Source of the DNA: Heligmosomoides polygyrus polygyrus
Taxonomy: Eukaryota > Nematoda > Chromadorea > Rhabditida > Heligmosomidae
Assembly (NCBI GenBank): GCA_947396885.1
Contig: OX377204.1
Span: forward strand, 18,545,706 to 18,609,705
Direction: 5' to 3'
DNA: 64,000 nt
Positions 12,480-24,320 of the stretch are shown here, one piece after another (the stretch's first letter is position 1; each line of letters begins with the position of its first letter). The notes beneath the pieces are model-generated. The model ran no database searches, was not told where the DNA came from, and worked only from the letters and a program-made list of their open reading frames with translations. The position numbers were made by a program, and so were the translations under genes.

Positions 12480-12960
12480 CTGCATCTACACCTAGCCAGG
12501 AAGTTATCTCAGCGGTAGGTCGGAACGACCCAAGTGTTGTATATGGGCAGCCTCTCTCTCGGAAACAATAAAATGCAAATATTTCGACCCCAATACAAGT
12601 CTGCATAGAGTTAGGGGCGACGGAAGTTGGGCCGTTGGCGGCGTTGGCCCTATCCCTGCAAGCGGAGGGCGGGCTCAAGTTAGGTGAAAACAGCGATGGC
12701 GAGCGAGCGATGGTGGCGCAGTGCGTAGAGGCGCGGTGCGTAGAGCATCCCCATAAACGCTGTTCCCAACCAACTTAAGCCCGCCCTCCGCCTGCAGGCA
12801 TAGGGCCAACGTCGCCAACGGCCCAACTTCTTTCTTCCCTAACTCTGCGCAGAGTTGTATTGGGATCGAGATATTTGCATTTTCTTGTTTCCCAGAGAGA
12901 GGAGATTCTGCCCATCTACAACGCTTGGGCCGTTCTGACCTACCGTTGAGATAGTATCCT
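12480..12960. repeat. Foldback element between the divergent ABCC and ccz-1 genes
   Basis: The left arm (GTAGGTCGGAACGACCCAAG near 12513, AAATGCAAATATTTCGACCC, GGGCCGTTGGCGGCGTTGGC) recurs inverted in the right arm (GCCAACGTCGCCAACGGCCC near 12807, CGAGATATTTGCATTTTCTT, TTGGGCCGTTCTGACCTAC). The spacer is near 12700-12740. It occupies most of the region where promoters of both genes should lie. No coding capacity. Confidence 0.8.
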
Positions 12961-13566
12961 GGTAAACTTTATCAAAACCAACCAAAAACACTGTGGCCTT
13001 CAAGTTTCGAGGGTTGGTGTGCAGAAGTGCAGACGTCATAGTGGATCGTAGACTACTGCACTAATCAGGCTGACCCCACTAAACTGGGATAGTGCGACTC
13101 GTCATAATAGAAGTTGTACGACAGAACGTGAGACAGAACTTGCTGTGAAGAACCTCGTCTTCAAATTAAATGCGGAACAGACAAGTAACAATGAGCAGCT
13201 AACGCCCAACAACTGACTCAGCAACTGATTCAACAAGTGTTCGTCGTTTAAACAATGTAAGCGAACGACGTACTATCCCCGTACATTTTATTACTAGAAA
13301 ACAAGGAAAGAAGGCTGCTAAATGGCGGAATCCTGCACAAAATCCCGCGAAACACACAGAATTCCAGACCTTCAGTTCCTAGATCAGTAACTAAGCCAAC
13401 AATCACAAGTACTATTTCCTACCAAGTTACCAGCTCTCAACGCGAAAGAACCAGAGGCAATGAATCACTGAACAAACCCGTTCAAACTAATGAGTCGTAA
13501 GATCGCGTAGTGCATACTCAGAGACGGCGCACATTTGCGGACAATTTTTGAAATCCGGCTTTTTTC
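12961..13566. other. Upstream region of ccz-1
   Basis: About 600 bp without identifiable genes between the foldback element and the proposed ccz-1 start codon. It presumably holds the ccz-1 promoter; no clear core element was recognised. Confidence 0.4.
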
Positions 13567-16500
13567 ATGATCGCCCACTGGACGATGCTGGCGGGTACGT
13601 TTGCGAATCCTCTGTACTTCTTCGCCACGAACACGTCCAATGTCACGCAGGCGGAGATGTGGGTCCGTCTTCCGGGTGAGTCTGACTAGTCACGGTCGCG
13701 GTGCTAGATGGCCACGAAAGGGAAGGGATTCTCGAATATTTGCAGACATACTCGAGTTCTTCTTCGTGGCGCACCCGTCATCAGGACGACGTGAAGGCGA
13801 AGAGCATCAACGTATAATGTACTTCTATCCGAAAGGAGAAACGTTGGATAGACAGGTGAGAATTTACGCACAGTTCAATGGTCAGGTATAGGACGTTATT
13901 CAATTGCTTTCTGGAATTCGCCATTCATTGGCGCAACGCCCACAGCCGCCCGATTCAAACATTATTTTTATTAACCATGGAACGCCCTTACTACAGGCTT
14001 AATACCTTGGAGCCAGGGTTGAATGACATTAACGACGCTACGACGCTCTATGGGATTTTCTGCCCATCAGAAGCCCCCCCCCCACCCTATTTGCGCCGGA
14101 GAAGCATGCAAGCAAATATCACTAGCTGCAGCGACTGATTAGCAGAAGGATAGGCAACTCAGTCCCGTGACGATTTCCCTGAATTTCACTCCGAAACTAC
14201 GGTCAACAACTCAGGCGGGTTTTTTCCGGTTGTAAGTTTATCAAACACTCCGGAGGAGGTGCTCCCGAATCCAGATTGCTGGCTCGGATTTTCCCACCCA
14301 GGCCAACCAAGCCTTCCAACCTTTCGGTGTCGATGAATCGGTATTAGACTTGTCCGGAAACGATAAACGGTTCTTAGCGGGCTGGTGCCGGCATCGCACC
14401 ATCTGCCACTGCAAGTCAATGTGTCGACCTAATTCGCATTCAAGTCGCCTCCGCAATATACCGTGAAAGTGAATGTGTGGCGCGTCCCGCAAAGGGTGAC
14501 TAACACCGACAACATGTTTTCTTTGTTTGTCCTATGAAATGGCCTGAAGTGGACATTCTTTGCTCAAAGCAGTGTTGTTCATTCCCAAGCAAGACTGCTT
14601 CCAGTTCTCCTATCCGATGAACAAGTCGGGGTTTTATCCTTCCCAGATAAGTTCGGTACAATTCGTCGACCTCGAAATGATGTAAGGCTCAGGAACAAAA
14701 AAAATCCGGACCAAGAATCTGGCGCATGCAACAACAGGCGGCTCTACTGACTGCGCTACTAGACACCCCAGTAGTGTGTAATATTATACAACGGGAGGTA
14801 CATGGGGAGCTGTCTTACACGGTGATCAACTCCACTGCCCCGGAGCCAATTAGCCCTTGAAGTTGTAGGATAGAACCAATCCCGAAAGGTCTGAACATGA
14901 GAAGAAGTTAGATCTATCCTAGTCCCGGGGGGGGGGGGGGCGGGGGACACATATAAAAAACATGTAATAAATCGACTTGAGACTTACCGACCAGTTCCTG
15001 CAGAAGAAAATAGGACCCAACCGAAACAAAGAAAAAACGAACGGACAAACGAACAAATAAAATCGCCGCGGTTTTACAACCGTCTCGGCGGGCAAACAGC
15101 GGGCAAACAGCAACGCAATGAAGGCTTGCCCCGTGCTACCACCGTCTGACATGTTATAACCGGAGTCTAACATGGTGAAGAGGGCGCATAACTTTGCCTG
15201 CTTACAATTGCGACGAAAACAAATGTAACTTTTCGTTTTTTTCGTGTATTTTTCTATTAGTTTATTAACAGTATTTTAATTTTATAATATTTTTATTAAT
15301 AGTTTAGGTCCTATTTTGTTCTGCAGGGGTCGTCCGGTAGATTTATTACATACTTTTTAGTTATGTGGCCCCCGGACTAGGATAGATCCAAAAAGTCTAA
15401 TAGATCATTACTGTTTGATAAGGGCGCGAGTAGCGCAGTCGGAGGAAGTGCAGACTGTTGCGTGCACTCGATACCAAGTTCTTGGTTAGGATTTTCCGCC
15501 CTTGCCAACCAAGCCCTCCATGCCTTCGAGTTCGGTGAATCGGTAGCAGACTCGTCTTGGAAGGGTGAGGCGCTGACATCGTCTGATCACCGCAAGTCAT
15601 TATATGGCCAAATACGCATTCAAATGGCTTCCACGACATCCCGTAGAAGTAGAATGCGTGGTTGCGTGGAGCATCCTAAAAGGGATTGATTAACTTTGTT
15701 TACCATTTATCCTTTCTGCGCCATAGGTGTGACGTGTTCCTGTTTTGGACTGAGCTAGGCCATTTCTAATAGAGGTGGGTATTCTATTGGAGGTGTATTA
15801 CCACCGAAGACAGGGTGACCTCAACCGTTGAGCACTTTGTGTGATATCACACTATAAGTGGAATTCACGAGTATTCACTACTTAGCGACGAAAGCTAATC
15901 AACGGAGCATAGCCGTTGGATAATGTTCGTTTACTGCTGGGTAGACCTTGGTGCTCGTCTGCGTTAGCGGGCGGATTGCCATATTCCATAGTGAATACCA
16001 AAATGTCGCCCACTGAGCAGGAGGTGGATACAATTCTGAAGCAACAGACGCCACAATCTTATAGGCAGAAATTACTGGCTTCGCGGAGGCAGTGGTGAAC
16101 TTCACGGACAATTTTGTCAGTCCAGAAGAACAAGCCCAGAAACCGGAGTTTCCTTTTCGGACGGTATCAACACAGAAGTCCGAGCATGTCTACATACAAG
16201 TGGAGAACTGCGAGTTTCTCATTGGCCTCGCTTTGTCCAAGTGAGTGATTTGCCTCTTGCTAGTTATTTTTTATTAAACTCGAATGGTGACAGCACGGGG
16301 GAGGGGGCGGGGTTTGAGACGTCACTTGTACACAGATAAGTCTATTCTGGTGCGTTTTTCTGGGTAGGGCTATCAATTATCTTGTACTTTCGGCGTCGGT
16401 ATTTTACTACCAGCACTGAAATCAAGACGCTGTTGGATTCAGATTCACATCAAGTGGGCGATCTTGGTCAGGAGGGCAACGATTGTTCTTTCTACATTTT

Positions 16501-19500
16501 CTGGTTCGGTATATGCCCTTAGGATAGCCGTCATGTATTAGGATGTTTGAAAAGTTTTTAGACTAATTGCATGGTAAGATTCAAAATAACATATCTTTGA
16601 AAGCTGAGGTTGTGAGCGGGCCGGACATAGAAGGCTTGTGTTTCATGTCCTGTGTATGTAGCTGTCAGCAGCATGTGTGATATCGTCTCCAGTTCCCAGT
16701 GGTGCGTTCGCAATGGACGACGAGAAGATGCTCTACAGACCAGATCTCCTTCTACAGTGCCGCTCCGGCCGATCCGCGAACGAGGCCCATTGCTTTCTAC
16801 AGGAGACAATGAAGAAGCAAGTCCCCTATCGTGCGACGTGCTTCAATTGGTACCGCAAGTTCGACATCGGTGACGAATCGCTCTAGGATATCGACGCACA
16901 GGTCGACCACATACGCAGAACAGACAGCTCGTACTCGCGACTTGCGGTGCTCGATCTGATCTTTCTGTATACGATCTTTCAGACATTACAAATACTCCTA
17001 AGTCCGCAATACACGATGCCCTTCGGTCTTCAGGCAAAATAGCGAAGTTGCCTCGAGTCGTACCACATTCTTTGAGGTCTCAGGAAGCGTGTTGATATAT
17101 ACACTTCTCACCTCAACTGTCGCTGTACATTTGCTTGGATCGATTCGATCGTGACGACGGATGAAAAGTATTGCGTATACGACAATTTGGTGCGTCGAAA
17201 GCACTGGGTGGACTTCGATGAGTTGCCTCAACCACAGCCGAAACGTCCTGAGCACGACAAAAAGGCGTTGCTTTCCTTTTGGTGGGATATCAATGGCTCA
17301 GTATTCTGGGAATTGGTTCCTACCGGTTTTACGATAGACTAGAACATGTTCTGCGCTAAGCTGGAGAAAATGAGCGAAATCATATGTAATCGCAATCCCA
17401 GAAGAGGAAAAGTTCTTCTCATGGATAACGCCAGACCTCACACAGCAAAGAATACGCAGAAGAAATTGGAAGAACTCGGATTTGAACTGCTTCCCCATCC
17501 TCCGTACTCACCTGATTTTGCACCCAGTGACTACCACGTTTTCCATTCGCCGCAGTCTGGAAAAAACTTCGCAGCTCGGGAGGAGGTCAAAAGTAGTGTC
17601 GGCAACTTCTTGCGGCCCAAGTTTCCGGAGTTCTTCGCTCGTGGTATTCGCTCTCTACCGGAAAGATGGCAATATGTTATAGACCATAACGGTAAATATT
17701 TTGTTGAATGATAGTTGTTAAAAAAAGTTATTAACTAAACATTGTTCCCCTACATTAGTTTAAAAACTTTCCAGACAACCTAATATTGACAGTTACGCTC
17801 TTAGTTGACGATACAGTCGACTTCATTTGGGTTCCCAGTTTCGTACAGCGGTGTTCACCATGTAGACTTGAACGCATCACTCTCTTACACTTCCATGGTT
17901 GCAGAGGAGATACAAGGTTTACTGCACACAACTTCTATACTTTGATTTTATTGGTTTACCCATAAGATAAGCCGCTCCTCTCACGTTGGCTGCTGCTTAT
18001 TATGAACAGCTTTAAAGCACCTAAATATCTGGTGAGGGTACCATGTTTTTCGCCTCAGTTCCCTGATTTGTGAACGTTCCCAGCTGTGTTCTCTATCTGT
18101 ATGACAATCCACTGCTTTGACGGGTGCTGCGAGGTATTTTGTTCGATAAAGGTTGAACTTTTACAGGGAGACTACTCGAAGCTTATATGGAAAGGGCGGG
18201 TAGAGTTTAAGCATTGTCATTTCATTCTTATTCCGTAGGAAAAAGATCGGAAGGATTTTTAGGCCTTGTAGTGTATCCATCAGCGCCATAGTCTTATCAC
18301 TTGAGAGGGGACAATAGCGCGATTTATCCCTGTAGAATGTTCCTTTTGCTTCATCCGTTGCGCTGGCCTTTCATTATTTTACCTTGAGTGCCAATGGCTA
18401 CCGGATGGTTGCTTAAGAGCAGGAAATGGCTAAATATCGTGAAAGTGAAAAATTAGTTTGCCCCTTACGCTATATTTTGCATCTGTGCTGATTTTAGTTT
18501 ATTTGTAATTAATCGAATACGAGTTCAGAATTCAGTATGCCGCTATTGAGTACTCAGTCTTCTTGGCTGCTATTCAAAACGTGCTCACGAATGTCTACAA
18601 GATGTTCCGACTATTCTTCGGGGAATTTAGTCCGTTCAGGTTAGTTATGTTTTTGTTCCTCTTGATCGTCTCTTGTCTAATCGGCGGCTACGATTGGACT
18701 GTAGTTTTGAAACACCCTCTTTTTTATCCAAACTTCTTTTTTGCAGGAAAAGAAACGAGCAGAAGTTCAAAGAGCGCCTTGAATACTTCCTCGGCCGATA
18801 CTTACCGCTACTTAAACTTCACAGAGTACATAGTTTACTGACTGCAACAGATGTCGATTCTCCACATCCATTTTCGTTTAGATGCCACTTCTGGACTACC
18901 TCAATGGAGCAGCGTTTCTTCCATTGAATGGACCTACCTACTTGAACGTCGTATCGATGACTTCTGAACTTATTGAGGAGTTCCCGCTGATACAGAAAGT
19001 GTTAATCCTCTATCAGGTTGGTATGCGTTGCATTTATGAAAGAAAAACAATGTTATAATCGTCAAAATTTAAAAAAGTGAAAAAAGTGGTTATGTTGAGT
19101 GCGCTTTTTTACGGGCGCACTGATCTTCAACCCTTTAGCCCTGTCCCAAGAGTCTAATGACAGCCTTAGGCTCCGTTTATACTTCCGACGCCGAGCAACG
19201 CGATGGCATGCATAGTGGCCAAATTGATCGATCGCGTCGCTCGATCAATGTGGCCCTCATACCTGGTGTCGCGTCGCTCTGCGTCAAAGTATGGACGGGG
19301 CCTTACGAAAGTATGGAGGCGCAGACACTATTTGTCATCCCTTTCAACGGCGCTAGGGGTACAGGCCACTCCTTATCCAACTTGAACTGCACCAAAAAAT
19401 CACAATATGTGTTAACTGATTTTTTACCTGAAGATGGTGTTTTCGTAACAAGAAGGTGGAGACAGTTATGCACTAAAACTGATCGAAATTTGATTTTAAA

Positions 19501-22500
19501 ACAAACATTTTCGGCAGTTCTCCATGTTTTCCCTTCAGCACTCATCTCGATATACGGGTGAGTATCGATGGGTCCTATGAGGTGTGGATGTTGCGCTCGA
19601 TCAAACAGCGCCGGTGGCGTAATCGCGTAGAGCATTCCCGCCGGTCAGCACGAGGTGCGGGTTCGAGTCCCGCCTGGCACTAGAGTTTTGATCGCAACAA
19701 AACATCGTTGTAACAGCTTATATCCTCGATACCAGCCACTTGAAGCTTAAATAAACTGAATTGAATCTCCAAGTTTTGTTTTCTGAAAGCATGGGTATCT
19801 TCTTATTTGTTGTGCCAATGCTTCTGTGCCGAATGAGGACTTCGATAACGTCCAGAGCGCGGTATTATACTAGTTTGTGTCGTCTCATGGTCATTTATAC
19901 TTCATTTCTGTAACTAACCTTTAAAGGACAAAGTGCTCTACTACTCGCTGTCCCGCCGAGACCTGCCGTCACTGTTTCGCTACCTGACCCAGAGCCTCTT
20001 ACCGATGACCATTGGTGACGAGCTAGACTACCAGACTCGGTAGGTGATAAGGTGATTGGCGTTTCATCGAGACCTCTCCATTTCTAATTCAGGTCATCAC
20101 AAGGTCGCTTTCTACGTGGGCCTACGGATCTTACCATAGATGCGCCTTTGGCCGGTGATGATGCTCTCCCAACGGTGCATTTGTTCAACTCAGATGACGA
20201 CGAGGACAATGAGGAGCTGATAAAATACCAAATGGTGTGGAAGCGTTTTATGATGATTCCCAGTAGGGAGGGGCAAAGCTAAGGTGGCGTTGTGGTCCCC
20301 TCTCTCATGCCTCGTCTCCCCTCCTCTCACCGTTAAACTTCTCCAAGATTCATCACATTAAGGGCTAAGGTATACTGCCGCGGGTTATCTTCCCAACGAG
20401 CACGAATCGTGCCAGTACCCTACACCTGGCCCCCTCGTCGCAGGCCGCCACACCCACTGCTTGCCGCGGGAGTGTCGACGGGAGTATTCCTCACGCCTAT
20501 GAGACTGCAGTTGCAGCTGTTGGACAAATTTGAAGAAATGCATTGTGGGGCTATACATGTCTCCGCCCGACTAAGATAGTTCCACATTTTTCTATAATTT
20601 TTATACTTATTTTTGTATGACATGTTTTCTAGATCGTTTATCGTTGCCTGAATGCCACCGTTTGTATGTTTACCAATCAAGAAGTCACCAGGAAGCTACT
20701 GAGGAATATTGACGGATATCTGGGGAGTGAGCTGAGCAAAGTCGCTTCGCAAATAGGTGATTGGTAAGTGTGTTTCTCATGTACATTCTAAAGCCAACCG
20801 ATTGCACTAGGTATGTATTAGGTTGTCCCATAAGTCCCCGCCGTTTTTTTTCAACGATTCACTGCAGATTTTGCCGGCGGTCTCTTGCATAGCGCTGCAC
20901 AGCTTTCGATAAAGAATGATTTGCTCTATCAGAACATGTAATGCATTTCTTTTTTCGTCATGAATTTTGTCAATTTTTAGGTCGTTGAAGTGAAAAGTGA
21001 AAAAGTAGCCATTTGCGCACTTGTTCTCTCCGCATACGTTTGTAATTTTTGCACAGTTTTTTATAGCATTTGGAAGATAATGTTCTGTACTACAAGAATA
21101 TGTGTTAGTGCTATTTGCTCATTTGTCCTTTATTGATTTTTCGGTCATCAAATTGGGACGTCCGAAGGAGGATGGTTATTTTTGCCGACAGCTCCTGCTC
21201 CGTGGTTGGACTTTTTGGGTTGGTATTATATGTCATTCGAAAGAGAATGTCTTGCTCTATAAGAATATGTGTCGCGTTTATTGATTTCTTTTGAATATCA
21301 GCAAAATGCCAGAAAGAGAAAAATCGTCTTCACCAACAACTCCTTCTCCTTCTTCAGTTGTTGATATTCGACAGAAATCAGCGTGAGCCAATAAACGCGG
21401 CACAAATTCTTACTGAGCAAGACATCCTCTTCCAAACGACATATAACACCAGGCAGAAAAGTCCAAACGAACCGGAGTTTTGGTAAAAATTCGGACGGAA
21501 AAGTCGGAATTCTCAATTTGATGGCCTAAAAATCAATAAAGGGCAAGTGAGAAAATAGGACCAACACATATTCTTGTAGCATAGAACATTGTCTTCCAAG
21601 CGCTATAAAAAAATGTGCAAAAAATTACAAACCTAAGCGGAGAGAACAAGTGCGCAAATGGCTACTTTTTCACTTTTCACTTTTCACTTCAACAACCTAT
21701 AAATTTACAAAATTCATGGCGAAAAAAGAAATGCAATACACATTCTGATAGAGCAAATTATTCTCTTTCGAAAGCTATGCAGCGCTATGCAAGAGCCCGC
21801 CGGCGGAATCTACAGTGAATCGTTGAAAAAACGGCTAGGACTTATGGGACAACCTAATATTATTTTTGGGAAATATTAAAGCACAAGTCTGTTCAGCATC
21901 GGCGCTCAGAATCCGGATGTGCTGTCGACGCCTGACTTTCACTACATCTACTTCAATCCTGCTTCGCTTAGTCTCACATCCTCGTTCACGGAATCTGCTG
22001 ACACTCCTAAGCCAGCTCTGCCACCTCCGGAAGTTAGCAGGTGCGGATTATTTCGTTAGTTCATTGTTAAGTAGGAAATTTGAAAGGATTGAGAGTCAGA
22101 GGGAAATCAGATGTCTGCCTGTTTACTGTTTGTGGTTTCGTCAATGGAACTTTGGAATTCGATACCTGTGCTATCGGCGGGAGAGTGTTTACAACATGTG
22201 AGCCGAGAAGCTGTTGCTGTGTGCCCGACTGTGATTCATCGCAGACATTAAATGTCGTAAAGGGGTATAATGGTTCACCCCGCCGATATGGCATTTCAAC
22301 TGTTAAGGGGTGCAGAATAACCGCTCGTCCACCCAGTCGCTGCCGGCGCAGTTGCAAATGAATCACTTGAATGCGCACTGTAGCTTCGTTAAGGAAGCGT
22401 AGGAAATTATCGTATTACTATAATCTAACTTTAATTTGAGCAGCAAACCTTTGTAGCTCAAGTTCTGAGCATGACAGGACCATTTCAGGTGTCACTTTTG

Positions 22501-23070
22501 CCTTATCAGCACGCCCTAAAGTGGTACCATTTTTACCATTTTTGGACCACCCAGGGGCACTTAGCGAAAGCGAAACAGTTCTGTGATCCTTGTCCGAGAC
22601 CATGTAGGTTACGTTGAGAATCTTTAGGGAAATTCATGGTCCTCCCTTGTAAAAGTTACCGCCTCATGGTGCACAGGTGTAAAGTAAGCACAAAGTAAGC
22701 AGTGCTCACTTCCACTCGCTGTAACGGACTTCTGGCGAACCTGCTTTTTTGCGAAGAATATCAAGCGCCAATTTCAGGTTGGTATGTAGTTCGCTGACCA
22801 GCTTCTTGTCTGACGCTGACGAATTCGGAGAGTGCTTCTCTAAGTCGGAATCCGACTGGTGGATTGTTCTCAAAAAGGTAGTTGTTTGACTGGTGATCTG
22901 ATACGTTTTCTGACGGGTCGTCAATCCTGAATAGCGATGTCTTTTAGGTGAATTCGAGGCTGCTATGCCTGCTTCTACCGCCGTCGTCGAGTCAGCAGTC
23001 ACTTGCCGATGTGCAAAGCCGGACGTTGGGCATCATCAAGACGCATTTCGAGGCCATTTTCTTGAACTGA
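13567..23070 (+). CDS. ccz-1: Vacuolar fusion protein CCZ1 homologue, complete, 12 exons
   Basis: CCZ1 binds MON1 (SAND-1); together they are the exchange factor that loads Rab7 on maturing endosomes and phagosomes (family knowledge). Exons: 13567-13675, 13746-13855, 16065-16240, 18529-18639, 18747-18825, 18882-19016, 19927-20039, 20093-20234, 20633-20763, 21897-22040, 22778-22877, 22948-23070 with stop TGA. Every splice phase agrees, giving 490 residues; human CCZ1 is about 480. Recognisable landmarks in order: LEFFFVAHPSSGRREGEE, AEITGFAEAVVNFTDNF, QYAAIEYSVFLAAIQNVL, RLEYFLGRYLPLLKL, FRYLTQSLLP, GRFLRGPTDL, FHYIYFNPASLSLTS, SDWWIVLKK and the C-terminal FEAIFLN. Longin-type folds are expected from the family. 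Exon 1 (36 codons) is the least certain: it is not conserved, but its phase fits, it has an in-frame stop upstream, and its ATG at 13567 is the first Met. Introns are heavily invaded by mobile elements. Confidence 0.92.
14235..14510 (+). repeat. tRNA-derived SINE, family A, in ccz-1 intron 2
   Basis: Diverged copy. It contains the family segments GGATTTTCCCACCCAGGCCA, GACTTGTCCGGAAACGATAA and GAATGTGTGGCGCGTCCCGC. The 5' tRNA-like head is degraded. Confidence 0.75.
14620..14775 (-). repeat. SINE-A fragment, antisense in ccz-1 intron 2
   Basis: Reverse-complement family segments GATGAACAAGTCGGGGTTTT and CTGACTGCGCTACTAGACAC mark the middle and head of a shortened copy. Confidence 0.7.
15422..15700 (+). 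repeat. SINE-A copy in ccz-1 intron 2
   Basis: Nearly full length: A-box-like GTAGCGCAGTCGGAGGAAG at the head, then AAGCCCTCCATGCC, CATTATATGGCCAAATACGC and the 3' tail GTAGAAGTAGAATGCGTGG followed by AAAGGGATTGA. Confidence 0.85.
16538..17783 (+). mobile_element. Inactivated mariner transposon (DD34D) in ccz-1 intron 3, 1246 bp
   Basis: Ends TTAGGATGTTTGAAAAGTTT at the left and the inverted AAACTTTCCAGACAACCTAA at the right, flanked by TA at 16536-16537 and 17784-17785. The transposase is in pieces: 16677-16886 (helix-turn-helix region), 17151-17342 (first catalytic Asp in TTDEKYCVYDN) and 17346-17711 (LLMDNARPH and PSDYH, 34 residues between the two Asp). Stops at about 16885 and 17340 and a degraded stretch between them break the gene. 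It is in the same orientation as ccz-1 and should be spliced out. Confidence 0.9.
17784..18528. other. Remainder of ccz-1 intron 3
   Basis: No gene, tRNA or identifiable repeat end seen between the dead mariner and the exon at 18529. Confidence 0.4.
19167..19310. repeat. Short hairpin MITE in ccz-1 intron 6
   Basis: GGCTCCGTTTATACTTCCGA at the left faces AAGTATGGACGGGGCC at the right, and the inside is self-complementary around GATCGATCGCGTCGCTCGATC. Related ends to the element at 7384-7516. Confidence 0.55.
19567..19765 (+). repeat. tRNA-derived SINE, family B, in ccz-1 intron 6
   Basis: Head CAGCGCCGGTGGCGTAATCG, B-box arm GCGGGTTCGAGTCCCGC at about 19658, then the unit-specific TTTTGATCGCAACAAAACAT and a 3' part ending near AAGCTTAAATAAACTGAATT. 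The T arm is perfect but the D and anticodon arms do not fold as a working tRNA. Confidence 0.85.
20818..21857. mobile_element. Mariner-ended long inverted-repeat element in ccz-1 intron 9, 1040 bp
   Basis: It begins TTAGGTTGTCCCATAAGTCC and ends with the inverted GGACTTATGGGACAACCTAA, with TA at 20816-20817 and 21858-21859. The two halves are inverted copies of each other over most of about 500 bp (for example TCTTGCATAGCGCTGCA left, TGCAGCGCTATGCAAGA right), with the turn near 21290-21360. No transposase frame. Probably a non-autonomous foldback mobilised by a mariner transposase. Without it the ccz-1 intron would be only about 93 nt. Confidence 0.88.
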
Positions 23071-23082
23071 AGCACCCCGTCC

Positions 23083-23312
23083 AGGGAGGAGCGAGCGCAA
23101 CGGGAGCATCAGCTGAGAAGTCTTCTGCCCACCTATCAGCAGCACATTTGTAACTACTTAACGATTCGTCGGCTTGAGCCAACTCGACGAGTTCTAAAGG
23201 TCCTAGTGCTTTTTCAAGGCAACGGTACATTTTATGGTGCGGTTCTGGTTGAACGAGATGATCACTGCCAGGCTTGGAAGGCTCTTGCTCTGGTAGAGAG
23301 CTTCATCACATA
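23083..23312 (+). other. Open frame just downstream of ccz-1, status unclear
   Basis: After the ccz-1 stop, a consensus-like acceptor (GTCCAG at about 23082) is followed by 75 open codons containing REHQLRSLLPTYQQ and VLVLFQGNGTFYGAVLVERD and a stop TAG. It is most simply 3' UTR or chance, but an alternative last exon or an exon of a neighbouring gene cannot be excluded. No domain recognised. Confidence 0.2.
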
Positions 23313-24320
23313 GCTAGCTCGTCTTTCTCTCAAGGTGGGTCAGGTCATGGAGGTTCACCTCACCCAACTGTAACTGCACCCGATTCCCAACGTGTAAAAT
23401 ACAGAGTACAATTATCTAAATGCCTAGGCTGAACGGGTACGGGTACGTCTTCTTGTTTCTATGTTCTGTTCCCGGTGAAGGGTTTTTAGTAGATCTGCGC
23501 TGTCTTCTCTGTATGTGTTTATCGTTGCACTACAGACTACTTAAATGTATAGAGGTCGTATATAATTTTTGGAGTTATGAAGTTGGAGGGACCGCTTTCC
23601 TTGTGGTCGTATAATGCCAGATTTCAAGCTCGACGGGTCTGCAGTCTTACGTCGCTCTGGGTGCATTAGAAAAGAGATCAAAATAAGTGGAGCGCGACAT
23701 GCGGGTCTATACAACCTAATCATACTATATTTACCATACCCGCGACAACTTGAACACTTGAAAGCAACCTTGACGCTTTTGAAATGAATCTGAACGTTTT
23801 CCTAGTAAAAACGATCGTTTTGTAGATTAAATTAGAGACTCTCCAAGAAGCTTTGATTCATTTTTCCTCCAAGGAAAATTTATTATGACTTTCTTTAGAA
23901 CTTTTTAATTCACGTGCTTTAAAAGTGAACACACTTCGCATTTTATAAATGAACAAGTGCGATGCACACCTATCGGCGTGTATCGCACTTGCGCGTTTCG
24001 CGCGATGTTGCAGTATCACTAAGCTAAGGACAATCACATCGAGCTAACTGCTCTACTTGTACAGCCTTTTCCCCACCTAGGAGTACAGAAGGCTCGTAGT
24101 ACGTAGTGCATGGTATAATAGGGCGACGTATTAGGTCCTCACTACTGGTACTGGTCCCCCTCAATGATCCACCCTTAGCCGGCAACGTCTTCGGCACGCC
24201 TTTTGAATCCAAGGCATGAATCCCCAAACACGTTGATCGACGTCTCTGGCACGTCTTCTGAGTTCCAGGCACGTCATGTTACGTGTTCCGCACGTCTTCT
24301 GAATCCCCTGGCACGTAGAA
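23313..24320. other. Intergenic region without a recognised gene
   Basis: About 23745-23960 is AT-rich and resembles part of the long palindromic MITE family at 10567. The rest shows nothing identifiable. Confidence 0.4.

Noticed and set aside
13601..13891. Plus-strand frame with an alternative Met for ccz-1 at 13601 or later
   Set aside because: It would read through a good donor/acceptor pair (13676 and 13745) and add an Arg-rich stretch; the spliced model fits length and phase better, though the alternative start is not excluded.
14929..14943. G-run (and similar homopolymers near 14071, 25425, 25820 and 53075)
   Set aside because: Simple homopolymers; no support for a functional G-quadruplex or regulatory role from sequence alone.
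19605..19682. tRNA gene with a perfect T arm
   Set aside because: The same tRNA-like head recurs as a SINE with shared flanking sequence at several sites, and the D and anticodon arms do not fold properly. Not called as a tRNA.
22706..23002. Minus-strand open frame of 98 codons over the end of ccz-1
   Set aside because: It is antisense to the last two ccz-1 exons, which join in phase and end with the conserved C-terminus; the minus frame is most simply a shadow.
24180..24310. Spaced GGCACGTCTTCTGA-like repeats considered as a CRISPR-like array
   Set aside because: Units and spacing are irregular and the context is a eukaryotic genome; a degenerate local repeat is sufficient.
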